A stretch of DNA of 64,000 bases, taken from Streptomyces pyxinicus. Its GTDB lineage: Bacteria > Actinomycetota > Actinomycetes > Streptomycetales > Streptomycetaceae. The translations under genes were made by a program, and so were the position numbers. Location of the stretch: the NCBI RefSeq assembly GCF_024753135.1, contig NZ_JANUGP010000014.1:62001-126000 (forward strand), given 5' to 3'. Each line of letters opens with the position of its first letter. The first letter of the stretch is position 1. The notes under the pieces were generated by a model, which was not told the origin of the DNA, made no database searches, and was given only the letters and a program-made list of their open reading frames with translations. Below are positions 30,793 through 39,355 of the stretch, piece by piece.

Positions 30793-32166
30793 GTGAGCAA
30801 GGTGCTGTACGTGCATGCCAAGGGTGGTCCGCCGGTGGGGCACACCCTGCCCCGGGTGGCCGCGCGGGCCTCCGTGCACCTGCTGGCGCTCAGCGAGCTG
30901 CCGCCCGCCGTGGCGGCGGACGCGGACCGGCTGTGCGCCTCGGTCGTCGCCCCCCGGCACGGGCACGGGCCCGACCTCGCGGAGCTGGTCGCCGAACGCG
31001 CCCGGGCCGTCGGCGCGGACGCCGTCCTCACCTTCTCCGAGTACGCGGTGGTCGCGGTCGCCGAGGCCTGCCGGCGGCTCGGGCTGCGCGGTGCCGGGCC
31101 CGCCGCCGCCCTCGCCCGCGACAAACGCCTGATGCGGACCGCCTGGGCGGGACACGGCATCCCCCAGCCGCGGTTCCGTGCCGTCACCACCGCCGACGAA
31201 CTGCGGGATGCGGCGGCGGAGTTGTCGTACCCACTGCTGCTGAAGGCCGCCTGGAGCGCCGGTTCGACCGCGCACCAGGTCATCACCGAGCCCGGACGGC
31301 TGCTCCAGGCCTGGGCACGCTCGCGCGCGGTGATGGCGGAATCCGCCCGGCTGGGCTTCGCCGAGCTGCATGTCGCGGGTGCGGGCGAGGACTTCATCGT
31401 CGAGGAGATCGTCAGCGGCTGTGCCGAGGAGTGGTTCGACGGCGCCGGCTGGGGCGACTACGTCAGTGTCGAGGGCGTGGTCGCCGACGGCGTCTTCCAC
31501 CCGGTGTGCCTGAGCGGGCGGATACCGACGGTCGCGCCCTTCACCGAACGTGCCGGCATCACCCCGGCCGCGGTCGGTACGGCGGCGCAGCACCGGATCG
31601 TGGAGCTGGCCCGGCGCTCGGTGGACGCCCTGGGGCTGGAGAACTGCGGTACGCACACGGAGATCAAGCTGGGCGCGGACGGCCGTATGTGGGTGATCGA
31701 GACGGCCGCCCGGTTCGGCGGCGCGATGACGGTGCCGCAGATCGAGGAGGTCTTCGGCCTCGACCTGGCCGGCCTGTTCACCGACCAGTTGCTGGGCCGG
31801 GCGCCCGCCTGGCCGGCACGCGCGCTGACACCCGCCGACGCCGAGGGCGCGGCCGGATCCCTGGTGGTGCTCGCCGTGGACGGCGACGGCGCGCCCTGGC
31901 GGCGACGCCACCTGTGGGACGCCCCGGCGGTCGTCCGCTCCGCGCCGGTCGGCGCGCGCAGCACCCTGACCGTCGTCGGCGAGAGCTCGCTGCCGGACGG
32001 CACCCCGGTACCGGTCTACGACCCGGCGGCCGGCGCCAACACCATGGCGGGGCTGTGCCTGCTCTCCGCCGACCGGCCCGAGACGGTGGTCCGCGACTTC
32101 GCCGCCCTGGTGGACGCCCTGCCGCGCATCCTGCCCGCGGCCGGCACCGAGGGGGTGCCGGCATGA
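30793..32166 (+). CDS. ATP-grasp ligase (amino acid ligase-like)
   Basis: 457 residues from GTG 30793, with AGAGGAG 9 bp upstream. N-terminal pre-ATP-grasp region (DLAELVAERARAVGADAVLTFSEYAVVAVAEACRRLGLRG), then the ATP-binding B subdomain (LARDKRLMRTAWAGHGIPQPRF, SYPLLLKAAWSAGSTAHQVITEP, EDFIVEEIVSG) and the metal-binding segment EIKLGADGRMWVIETAARFGGAM near residues 290-315. The order matches carboxylate-amine ligases such as the bacilysin ligase BacD. It probably activates a carboxylate as acyl phosphate and joins it to an amine. First gene of a three-gene operon; the stop overlaps the next start by 4 bp. Product unknown. Confidence 0.85.
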   Translation: MSKVLYVHAKGGPPVGHTLPRVAARASVHLLALSELPPAVAADADRLCASVVAPRHGHGPDLAELVAERARAVGADAVLTFSEYAVVAVAEACRRLGLRGAGPAAALARDKRLMRTAWAGHGIPQPRFRAVTTADELRDAAAELSYPLLLKAAWSAGSTAHQVITEPGRLLQAWARSRAVMAESARLGFAELHVAGAGEDFIVEEIVSGCAEEWFDGAGWGDYVSVEGVVADGVFHPVCLSGRIPTVAPFTERAGITPAAVGTAAQHRIVELARRSVDALGLENCGTHTEIKLGADGRMWVIETAARFGGAMTVPQIEEVFGLDLAGLFTDQLLGRAPAWPARALTPADAEGAAGSLVVLAVDGDGAPWRRRHLWDAPAVVRSAPVGARSTLTVVGESSLPDGTPVPVYDPAAGANTMAGLCLLSADRPETVVRDFAALVDALPRILPAAGTEGVPA

Positions 32167-34172
32167 CGCTCGCACCCGAGACGGCGGGCGTCCCGGACGC
32201 CGCCGGCGACCGCACCGTGGTCGGCGCCAACCTGTCGCTGCCGCTGTTCCGCACCCTGTCCGGAGTGCTCGCCGGACACCCCTACCTGAAGGTCGTGGTG
32301 GACCGGGCCGAGGACACCTGGCACCTCCTGGACACCCAGGCGCACCCGTTCCACGTCGACTACATCGCCACCCGGGTGCTCGGCATGACCCGGGAGCAAC
32401 TCGACGCCCGGCTGGACGCGTTCAACGCCTCCGTCTACACCGACCCCGAACGCCGCTTCCTCCTCGGGGTGTTGTCACTGCACGCCGAACGGGAAGCGGA
32501 CGGCACCGAACGGCCCTTCCTGGTACTGGAGACCACCGAGGCGGACACCATGCACGGCGCCCTGCTGGAGGAGTTCTACCGCACGGTGCGCGGCCGGGTG
32601 GACGGCCGCCTCCCGCTGCTGCTGAAGCCCGCCAACCACGGACAGGAGCACGAACTCGCCTCGGTCAACGAGGCCCGCGTGCCGCGCATCCTCAGCCATG
32701 AGCTGTTCGGCAACCGCACCCGCACCTGCCTCAACCCCGGCGAGGCCGAGGGACGGCTGCGCCACTTCCGCACCCGGCAGGAGTACGACGCCGCCGCCGC
32801 GGACCTCGGCTGGGCGGACATCGTCGCGATGCCGTGCCTGCCCGACGACGTGCCCCGGGTCGCCGGCTTCGTCAACACCGCCCCCATCACACCCCTGTCG
32901 CACACCAACGTCCTCGCCTCGGGCTGGGGCATCCCCAACGCGATCGTCCGCGACCTGGACGACCTGGTACGGCAAGGCGACCTGGACGGCGCCTGGGTGC
33001 GCTACCGCGTCCGCGAGGACACCGTCACCCTGGAGCGGCTCTCCAACGCCCCCGACCTGCGACAGCCCGCCTGGCACCAGCAGCGCATCCGCATCGGGAC
33101 ACCCCTGCTGGCGGACATACCGGTCCTGGACCTGCACCGGCTGCGCCGCACCGACCGCGACAGCTACGGCACCAAGGCCGCCGGCCTCGGAGAACTGCAC
33201 CACGTCCTGGACAGCCGCACGGCGGACCTGACGGCGTTCTACGCCCGCCCCCGTCCGCCACGCCCCGACCTGCTCGGCCATCTCGCCGCCCGGCTCGGCG
33301 AACCGGGAGCGGCACGGGAGCGGCTCCGGGCGGCGGCGGCCCGGCGCGTGGCCGACACCGTCCGCGCACCCGCCGGGGTGGCGCTGCCGTTCTGGCTGCA
33401 CCACCTCTTCCTGACCTCCTCGCCCGCCCTCCAACAGGGCATCGGCAAGCTGAAGATGGCCCTGGAGCTGGAGGCCTACGACATGGTCGACCCGCTGTGC
33501 CTGAGCCTCCAGCACCTGGTGCGCACCACCGACCTGCCCGGCGAGGTGGCGCGTGCCGTCACCGGCTCGCTGCCCGGCCTGCCCGGCACCCGCCGGCTCG
33601 TGGTGCGCTCCTCCTCCAACGCCGAGGACCTGCCGGGCTTCTCCGCCGCCGGGATGTACGACTCGGTCACCACCGTGCACGGCCCCGGCCAACTCCTGGA
33701 CGCCGTACGGCAGGTGTGGGCCTCCCTGCTGTCCCCGCGCAGCGTGCGGCTGCGGCACCAGGCCGGGATCTCGCTGGACGACACCTACATGGGCGTGATC
33801 GTCCAGGAGTACACGCCGGCCGTCCTCGGCGGGGTGCTGGTGACCTGCGACCCGACCAGGCGCGAGGACTTCCGCAACGTGTACCTTAACTGCACGCCCG
33901 GTTCCCCCGAGCGGGTGGTCGACGGCACGGTCCTGCCCCAGCAGTACCTCTACAACACCGTGGAGGGCGGCGGCCGTACGGTCGACGTCGGCTCCGAGGG
34001 CACCGACCTGCCCGCCGCGACACGCGCGAAACTGGCCGAACTGGCCCTGGTCGGGCGCCTGTTGCAGTCGCACTTCAGCGAGGACGACCCCGACGGCGCC
34101 CTCGACATCGAGTGGCTGATGACGGCCGAGGGTGACTTCCACATCGTCCAGATCCGCCCCTACGCCCGATGA
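32163..34172 (+). CDS. PEP-synthase/glucan-dikinase-like phosphotransferase with swapped domain order
   Basis: 669 residues. A phosphohistidine-type segment, PITPLSHTNVLASGWGIPNAIV (about residues 239-260), lies N-terminal, and the PPDK/PEP-synthase ATP-binding domain, RRLVVRSSSNAEDLPGFSAAGMYDSV (about 477-502) continuing to DIEWLMTAEGDFHIVQIRPYAR, is C-terminal. PEP synthase and rifampin phosphotransferase have the opposite order; glucan water dikinases have this one. ATP would phosphorylate the histidine, and the phosphate would pass to an acceptor defined by the unrecognised N-terminal 230 residues. It overlaps both neighbours by 4 bp (ATGA), so it is tightly coupled to the ligase and exporter. 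Phosphorylation of the ligase product is a plausible role, not shown. Confidence 0.85.
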   Translation: MTLAPETAGVPDAAGDRTVVGANLSLPLFRTLSGVLAGHPYLKVVVDRAEDTWHLLDTQAHPFHVDYIATRVLGMTREQLDARLDAFNASVYTDPERRFLLGVLSLHAEREADGTERPFLVLETTEADTMHGALLEEFYRTVRGRVDGRLPLLLKPANHGQEHELASVNEARVPRILSHELFGNRTRTCLNPGEAEGRLRHFRTRQEYDAAAADLGWADIVAMPCLPDDVPRVAGFVNTAPITPLSHTNVLASGWGIPNAIVRDLDDLVRQGDLDGAWVRYRVREDTVTLERLSNAPDLRQPAWHQQRIRIGTPLLADIPVLDLHRLRRTDRDSYGTKAAGLGELHHVLDSRTADLTAFYARPRPPRPDLLGHLAARLGEPGAARERLRAAAARRVADTVRAPAGVALPFWLHHLFLTSSPALQQGIGKLKMALELEAYDMVDPLCLSLQHLVRTTDLPGEVARAVTGSLPGLPGTRRLVVRSSSNAEDLPGFSAAGMYDSVTTVHGPGQLLDAVRQVWASLLSPRSVRLRHQAGISLDDTYMGVIVQEYTPAVLGGVLVTCDPTRREDFRNVYLNCTPGSPERVVDGTVLPQQYLYNTVEGGGRTVDVGSEGTDLPAATRAKLAELALVGRLLQSHFSEDDPDGALDIEWLMTAEGDFHIVQIRPYAR

Positions 34173-35488
34173 GGGGCCGACCGCGCGGACCGCTCACCCG
34201 GTCCCCGGGGCCGGCGCCCTCACCCGCCGCCCGGCGCGTCATCCGACTCAACAACGGCTTCCAGCTCCTGTTCAACCTGCTGTGGTGGATGCCCGTCTTC
34301 TACGCCTACCAGCGTGACGCCGGCCTCTCCGACGTGCAGATCTTCGGCATCCAGAGCATCTACTACATCGCCTTCTGCCTCTTCGAGATACCGACGGGAG
34401 TGATCGCCGACCGTATCGGCACCCGCAACTGCCTGCGCGCGGGCGCCGTGGTGATGACGGCGGCGAACCTGCTCCCGGTGCTGTCACCGTCGTATCCGGG
34501 CTTCCTCGCGCACTTCCTCGCCATCGCCGCCGGCCGCTCGCTCACCTCCGGCGCGGCGAGCGCCTACCTGTACGACGGGTTGCACGCCGAGGGCGCCGGC
34601 ACCCACTACCTGCGGGCCGAGGGCACGGCACGCGCGCTGGGACTGGCCGCCAAGGTGGTCTGCTGGCCGCTGGTCGGACCCCTGATGGCCCTGGCCCCCC
34701 AGACCCCCTACGTGCTCAGCGCGGCGAGCGCGGCCGGCTCCCTCGGCTGTGCGCTCGCCCTGCCACGACTCGCCCCCCAGGGGACGTCCGGGCGGCGCCG
34801 CGGCACACTGCTGCGCGACACGGGCGCCGCCCTGCGAGCGCTGCGGGCATCACCCTGGCTGGCGCTGCTCATGGCCCAGGGCGTCGCGGTCTTCACGCTG
34901 TCCCGGATCTGCCAGGTCAACCTGTTCCAGCCGATCCTGCTGGAGCACGGCATCAAGGAGGGCGCGCACGGGGGTGTGCTCGCGGCGATGACGGTCGCCG
35001 AGGCCGTCTCCTCGGCCCGCCCCCAGTGGCTGGGCCGCCGGCTGTCGCCGGCCGCCTGGGTGTCGCTGCTGAGCGTGGCGCTCGCCGCGGCCCTCGCCGC
35101 GACCGCCGTCGCCGCCCCCTGGACCGTGGTGGCCCTGCTGTGCGGGTTCGCCGCGCTCACCGGGTTCGTGTATCCGGTCCAGCGCAAGCTGGTCAACGAC
35201 GCCATCCCGAAGGACGCCCCCCGCGCCACACTCCTGTCGGTGGAGAGCATCGTGGACCGCGGTGTCTGCGCGCTCGCCGCGGTGGCCGCGGGCGCGTACC
35301 TGGCGGCGGGCCACCTGGACGCGCTGCTGTGGCAGAGCGCCGCGGCCACCTGCGTCCTGACCCCGGCACTCCTCCTGGGACTGCGCCACACACGCCCGAT
35401 CGGCACCGCACGCGCCACGCCCGACCCCGCCCGCCCACCGCACGAGCCGGTACCGCTCCCCGTGGACGAAGGCGCGGCACCCCGCTAG
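34169..35488 (+). CDS. MFS transporter of the ATP-grasp operon
   Basis: 439 residues and about 12 membrane segments. RVIRLNNGFQLLFNLLWWMPVFYAYQRDAGLS and IFCL-like text (IAFCLFEIPTGVIADRIGTRNCLRAGAVVMTAANLL) carry the MFS loop motif DRIGTRN. This type, ending TLLSVESIVDRGVCALAA, resembles MFS proteins found beside small biosynthetic operons. The ATG overlaps the upstream stop by 4 bp. Probably exports the product of the ligase/dikinase pair. Its TAG stop codon forms part of a CTAG target-site duplication of the adjoining MITE, so the mobile element inserted exactly at the gene end. Confidence 0.88.
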   Translation: MRGRPRGPLTRSPGPAPSPAARRVIRLNNGFQLLFNLLWWMPVFYAYQRDAGLSDVQIFGIQSIYYIAFCLFEIPTGVIADRIGTRNCLRAGAVVMTAANLLPVLSPSYPGFLAHFLAIAAGRSLTSGAASAYLYDGLHAEGAGTHYLRAEGTARALGLAAKVVCWPLVGPLMALAPQTPYVLSAASAAGSLGCALALPRLAPQGTSGRRRGTLLRDTGAALRALRASPWLALLMAQGVAVFTLSRICQVNLFQPILLEHGIKEGAHGGVLAAMTVAEAVSSARPQWLGRRLSPAAWVSLLSVALAAALAATAVAAPWTVVALLCGFAALTGFVYPVQRKLVNDAIPKDAPRATLLSVESIVDRGVCALAAVAAGAYLAAGHLDALLWQSAAATCVLTPALLLGLRHTRPIGTARATPDPARPPHEPVPLPVDEGAAPR

Positions 35489-35686
35489 GTCCTGTCGTCA
35501 AACTCCCGCCGTTCGCCCGGAGGGCGGGCTTCGCGGCGTCAGGTGCGTGCTCTGGGGGTCCCCCCGGCCGGAGGCTGGGGGAGTGCCGGGCCCTGATCCT
35601 CGTACTGGACGTACTTGGGTCAGGGCCCGGTGCGGCGAGAGTGCGTGCATGGCGTCGCGGAGCAGGCGGGAGTTTGACGACAGGGC
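35489..35686. mobile_element. 198-bp MITE with terminal inverted repeats and CTAG target duplication
   Basis: The ends (CCTGTCGTCAAACTCCCGCC at 35491-35510 and its complement GGCGGGAGTTTGACGACAGG at 35665-35684, extended to 22 bp with one mismatch) are inverted repeats. The element is flanked by CTAG at 35485-35488 and 35687-35690. It encodes nothing and has an internal hairpin (CCGGGCCCTGA ... TCAGGGCCCGG). A 4-bp YTAR-type duplication is typical of IS5-family transposases, so mobilisation in trans by such an IS is inferred. Confidence 0.85.
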
Positions 35687-35690
35687 CTAG

Positions 35691-35945
35691 CGATACGGGA
35701 ACCCCAGGGACTTTCCCCGATCCGCACGGAGCGCGCTCGGGCGAAGCTGTCGGTCGGCGCGTGGACGCCGGTGACGACCGCCGTCGCCGGCGCCTTGCCG
35801 GTACCGAGGCACCAAGAGGAGTGCGCGGCCAGATCAGGAGGGGAGTTCCGGAGTGTGCCTTCCATGCGGGACAGGCGTATCTCGGTCATCCGGACCCTGT
35901 TGTCGCGGCACGGTGCCGTGGAACGGCAGCTCATGCCACCGCCTG
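35691..35945. other. Intergenic stretch between MITE and TetR gene
   Basis: No supported gene in this 255-bp stretch. Short frames present are low-quality and lack start signals. No clear terminator is seen apart from the hairpin inside the MITE. Confidence 0.4.
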
Positions 35946-36584
35946 TCAGAGCTGGGCCGCCGACCCCGTGGGGCGGCGGAGGCGCGGTGGCATGCCGAGG
36001 GCCAGCCGGAGCTGCGGGGCGAAGAGGCGGATGACGTCCTGCCGGCTCATGGAGCCGACGGGCTCCAGACGCAGTACGTAGCGTGCCGTGATCAGCCCGG
36101 CCATGACGGTCGTGAAGGCGGCGGCGTGCCGGCGGGCGTCGCGTCCGCCGACGAGGTCGGCGAGCCGGTCGACGATCTCTCCCTCCAGGGCCTCCCTGAT
36201 CAGGGCTCCGAGGGCGTCGTCGCCGACGGCGTTCTTGAACATGCCGACCAGGGCGGCGCCGGACTGCGGCCCCTCCCACGCGGCGAGGACCTGCTGGAGG
36301 ACCTGTTCGGGGAAGGTGTCCAGGCCGTTGTCGTCGGCCAGCAACCGCGCCAGGACCTCGGCCGGGTTGACGGACAGCGCGAGGGCGGCTCCGAAGAGGC
36401 CCTTCTTGGAGCCGAAGTAGTAGCTGAGCAGGGCGAGGTCGACATCCGCCTCCGCCGCGATCGACCGCATGGTCACCGCGCGGTAGCCGTCCTGGACGAA
36501 GCGCCGCCGGGCGACGTCCAGGATCACCCGGCGGGTGTCCGGCCTGCCCGGCCTGCGCCCGCGTCTGGGCTCGGTGTCCGTCAC
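35946..36584 (-). CDS. TetR-family transcriptional regulator
   Basis: 212 residues. The N-terminal HTH is in VILDVARRRFVQDGYRAVTMRSIAAEADVDLALLSYYFGSKKGLFGAAL (residues 20-68), typical of TetR/AcrR; the C-terminal ligand domain resembles the TetR_C_17/BetI-type proteins that pair with efflux pumps. Its arginine-rich start (MTDTEPRRGRRPGRPDTRR) is common in the family. Divergent from the DHA2 efflux gene at 36848, with a near-perfect palindrome between; control of that gene is inferred. Confidence 0.92.
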   Translation of the reverse strand: MTDTEPRRGRRPGRPDTRRVILDVARRRFVQDGYRAVTMRSIAAEADVDLALLSYYFGSKKGLFGAALALSVNPAEVLARLLADDNGLDTFPEQVLQQVLAAWEGPQSGAALVGMFKNAVGDDALGALIREALEGEIVDRLADLVGGRDARRHAAAFTTVMAGLITARYVLRLEPVGSMSRQDVIRLFAPQLRLALGMPPRLRRPTGSAAQL

Positions 36585-36744
36585 CTCCGAGATGCTAATT
36601 CATCACCGGTCGCGAATCCCGCGTAATCCGTCGACGTCCGTGACCTGCCTGGGGGCCGGGCAGGCGTCGTCGTAGCAGGAAAGTAGCAGGTCAGCGTCCA
36701 GTCGCCGGAGCGCACCCGGCCTGGAGAGCGGCGCTGCCGCCCGG

Positions 36745-36763
36745 CCCGGTGAATTTCATCGGG
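36745..36763. promoter_or_regulatory. TetR-type operator candidate
   Basis: CCCGGTGAA-T-TTCATCGGG: 9-bp arms with one mismatch around a central T, 84 bp before the DHA2 start. A related half-site (ACCGGT next to GATGAATTAG on the minus strand) lies at the TetR start, so the regulator may bind both ends of the divergent region. Confidence 0.55.
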
Positions 36764-36847
36764 CTGGTCGTCGGAGGCCAGGCGTGGCGAGTCTGGTCGC
36801 GGTCGCCCGCACTGACAGGTCCGGGCTACGACGAAGGAAGGCACCGC

Positions 36848-38395
36848 ATGCCCTCGCTCACCGCCACCGCGGCCCCGCCGGCGTCACGCCACACCAGGGT
36901 CCTGATCGTCACCTGCCTCGCCCTGGGCACCGTGGTCGCGGCCATGGCCTCCCTGAACGTGGCGCTTCCCGACCTCGCGCGGGACACGCACGCCACGCAG
37001 ACCGACCTGTCCTGGATCGTCGACGCCTACAGCCTGGTGTTCGCCTCGCTGCTGCTGCCGGCCGGCGCCCTCGGTGACCGGTTCGGCCGGCGCCGGGCCC
37101 TGCTGGTCGGGCTCACGGTCTTCGGCGCGGGCTCCCTGGCGGCCGTGCTCACCACCAGCCCCACCGCCCTGATCGCCCTGCGCGGCGTCCTCGGTGCCGG
37201 CGCCGCGCTGGTCATGCCGGCCACCCTGTCCACGATCACCAGCACCTTCCCGCGCGCCCAGCGAGCGCGCGCGGTGAGCGTGTGGGCGGCCGTCGCCGGT
37301 GCCGCGGCGCTGGTCGGCGTCTTCGCCACCGGCGCGCTGCTGGAGCAGTGGTCGTGGCGCTCGGCGTTCTGGCTGAACGTGACCCTGGCCGCCGTCGCCC
37401 TCGTGGGCACCCTCGTCTTCGTACCGGAGTCGGCCGAGGCGAACCGGCCCCGGCTGGACGTCACCGGTGCCCTCCTGTCGGTCGCCGGACTGGTCGCCCT
37501 GGTCTACTCGGTCATCGAGGCACCGACCCGCGGCTGGGCCGACCCGCTCACCCTGGGCGGTATCGGTCTGGGCCTGCTGGTACTCGCCGGGTACACCCGT
37601 TACGAACTGCGCCGCCCGCAACCGCTGCTGGACCCACGGCTGTTCCGCGACCGGCACTTCGCGGCGGGATCACTGTCGATCATGCTCCAGTTCTTCGTCT
37701 TCTTCGGCTTCGTCTTCGTGATGATGCAGTACTTGCAGCTGGTGCGCGGCGACAGCGCCCTGGTGGCGGCCGCGTCGATGTTCCCGATGGCCCTCGCCAT
37801 GGTGCCGGTCTCCCGGCTCACCCCGCGCCTGGTGGCCCGGTTCGGCTTCCGCGCGCCCTGGACGCTTGGCCTGCTGGCCGTGGCGGCGGCCATGGGCGTG
37901 CTCTCCCGGGCCGACGCGGACAGCTCCTACTGGCTGATCGCCGCCGGCCTGGTCCCGCTGGGTGCCGGCATGGGTCTGGCCATGACCCCGGCCACCACGG
38001 CCATCACGGACGCGCTGCCGCGCTCCCTGCAGAGCGTCGGGTCGGCGATGAACGACCTCGCCCGGGAACTCGGCGGAGCCCTGGGCATCGCCGTCCTCGG
38101 CAGCCTGCTGAGCGCCTGGTACCGGGACCACCTCCACCCCGCCGGTGTGCCGGACCAGGTCGCCGAGGCCGCCCGGTCCTCGCCGGCCGCCGCGCACGCC
38201 GTCGGCGGCCCGGTCGCCGAGCAGGCGCGCGGCGCGTTCGTCGACGGCATGCACGTCGCCCTCCTCGGTGGCGGGGTGGCCGCTGCCCTGGCCGCCGTCG
38301 CCGTGGCCGTACTCCTGGCGCCCGCCCGTCGGGCGACACCCCCGCAGGACGCTCCTCGCGAAGGGGCCCGCCCGGCGGTCGGCAGCAGCCGCTGA
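36848..38395 (+). CDS. MFS DHA2-family drug efflux transporter (14 TM)
   Basis: 515 residues. DHA2/EmrB-QacA features: NVALPDLARDTHATQTDLSWIVDAYSLVFASLLLPAGALGDRFGRRRAL (TM1-2 and the motif-A loop) and GAALVMPATLSTITSTFPRAQRARAVSVW (motif C region), with about 14 hydrophobic segments. ATG 36848 follows GAAGGAAGG. It is divergent from a TetR regulator and probably induced by the exported compound. The long extracytoplasmic loop before the last helix (YRDHLHPAGVPDQVAEAARS...) is typical of this group. Specificity is unknown. Confidence 0.93.
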   Translation: MPSLTATAAPPASRHTRVLIVTCLALGTVVAAMASLNVALPDLARDTHATQTDLSWIVDAYSLVFASLLLPAGALGDRFGRRRALLVGLTVFGAGSLAAVLTTSPTALIALRGVLGAGAALVMPATLSTITSTFPRAQRARAVSVWAAVAGAAALVGVFATGALLEQWSWRSAFWLNVTLAAVALVGTLVFVPESAEANRPRLDVTGALLSVAGLVALVYSVIEAPTRGWADPLTLGGIGLGLLVLAGYTRYELRRPQPLLDPRLFRDRHFAAGSLSIMLQFFVFFGFVFVMMQYLQLVRGDSALVAAASMFPMALAMVPVSRLTPRLVARFGFRAPWTLGLLAVAAAMGVLSRADADSSYWLIAAGLVPLGAGMGLAMTPATTAITDALPRSLQSVGSAMNDLARELGGALGIAVLGSLLSAWYRDHLHPAGVPDQVAEAARSSPAAAHAVGGPVAEQARGAFVDGMHVALLGGGVAAALAAVAVAVLLAPARRATPPQDAPREGARPAVGSSR

Positions 38396-38421
38396 CCGCC
38401 CCCGCGCCGCCCGCCCCGGGG

Positions 38422-38463
38422 GGTACACCCGCGTGGCAACAGCCGTGGCCACGCGGGTGTACC
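38422..38463. terminator. Terminator after the DHA2 transporter
   Basis: Perfect 16-bp stem (GGTACACCCGCGTGGC and its complement) with a 10-nt loop, 26 bp after the transporter stop. Confidence 0.8.
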
Positions 38464-38761
38464 GGATACACAGTCGGGCGCCCGCGTGTTCGACGCGGTC
38501 AAGGAACTCGCCGAGGCGGAGGGCGCCTGTGCCGCCGCCCTGCCGCGGTACTCGGCCGTACACCTCCTGAAGCCGCCCGGCCGGCGCCACCTCGTGCACG
38601 CGACCCCGACCGGCAGCTCCCGGCCTCCCTCGTGCGGGGACACTGCCGGAATTCGCCTGATCCCCGCCTGCCGGCCCCGCTACTGTGCGCAGACGTCCCT
38701 CTGTGCGCGGACGATTACCGCGCGCAGACGTCACGCCGCCACTGGCAGAGGAGGAAGGTCC
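38464..38761. other. Intergenic region before the 178-residue protein, with direct repeats
   Basis: An open frame on the plus strand runs through this stretch but shows no recognisable protein, so I do not call a gene. Three direct repeats of GCGC(A/G)GACG (38687, 38705, 38722) lie just before the next gene. Confidence 0.4.
38685..38730. repeat. Three GCGCAGACG direct repeats upstream of the 178-residue protein gene
   Basis: GCGCAGACG (38687), GCGCGGACG (38705) and GCGCAGACG (38722); the first two are preceded by TGT. Spacing of 18 and 17 bp. They end 32 bp before the GTG start and are candidate operator or activator sites. Confidence 0.45.
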
Positions 38762-39298
38762 GTGTCATCGCCCTGCGGTCCCGAACACGCCCCCGTCGGC
38801 GATGTGGGAGCGGCACTCCTGATGGTCGACTCCCGGCTCCAGGCCATCCGGGCCGGCAGTACCGGCAACGACCCCGAACAGCAGCTCCTGCTGGACCAGT
38901 TCATCTCGTCGCTGGGACCCGAGGGGGTCGACGACGTGCTGAACGGCACCTGCACGATCATCTACATGTTCATGCAGTGGCTCCGGATGGTCCACGACGA
39001 TCAGGGCAAGGACGTCATCGAGTACGTGGTGCCCACCCTCGTCGCCTCGCTGCGCATGATGCCCAAGAGCATCCCTCCCGAGACCATCCCCACCATGGCG
39101 GGCCTCGCCATCGCCGGGGGCACCGGCCTGAGCCCCAGCCTGTGGCGCGAACAGTACGGGAGCTGGACCTACGACGAGATGAACCCCCTGGAGGCCACCG
39201 CCTTCCTGCTGGCGGAACACATCAACCGCGTCACCAGCGACCCGGACTTCGCCACGCGCCTGATCAGCAGCGCGCTGGCGGAGACGGACGAGGACTGA
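38762..39298 (+). CDS. Unrecognised cytoplasmic protein, 178 residues
   Basis: Start GTG 38762, chosen for the strong AGAGGAGGAAGG site; the frame is open further upstream with unlikely protein sequence. No signal peptide. The sequence is helical and methionine-rich (IIYMFMQWLRMVHDD, LVASLRMMPKSIPPETIPTMAGLAIAGG). It is acidic at the C-terminus (LAETDED). I recognise no domain or catalytic motif. Neighbours (a DHA2 pump and an alpha/beta hydrolase) give no functional hint. Direct repeats upstream suggest it is regulated. Confidence 0.7.
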   Translation: MSSPCGPEHAPVGDVGAALLMVDSRLQAIRAGSTGNDPEQQLLLDQFISSLGPEGVDDVLNGTCTIIYMFMQWLRMVHDDQGKDVIEYVVPTLVASLRMMPKSIPPETIPTMAGLAIAGGTGLSPSLWREQYGSWTYDEMNPLEATAFLLAEHINRVTSDPDFATRLISSALAETDED

Positions 39299-39355
39299 GG
39301 CCGACGGCCGCTGTCTGAGCAGGGCGGCCGCCCAAGGGGGAGCCGTCTAAGCCGT

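Noticed and set aside
38464..38761. N-terminal extension of the 178-residue protein to 38486
   Set aside because: The upstream frame has no recognisable protein character, crosses the direct repeats, and a strong ribosome binding site fixes GTG 38762.
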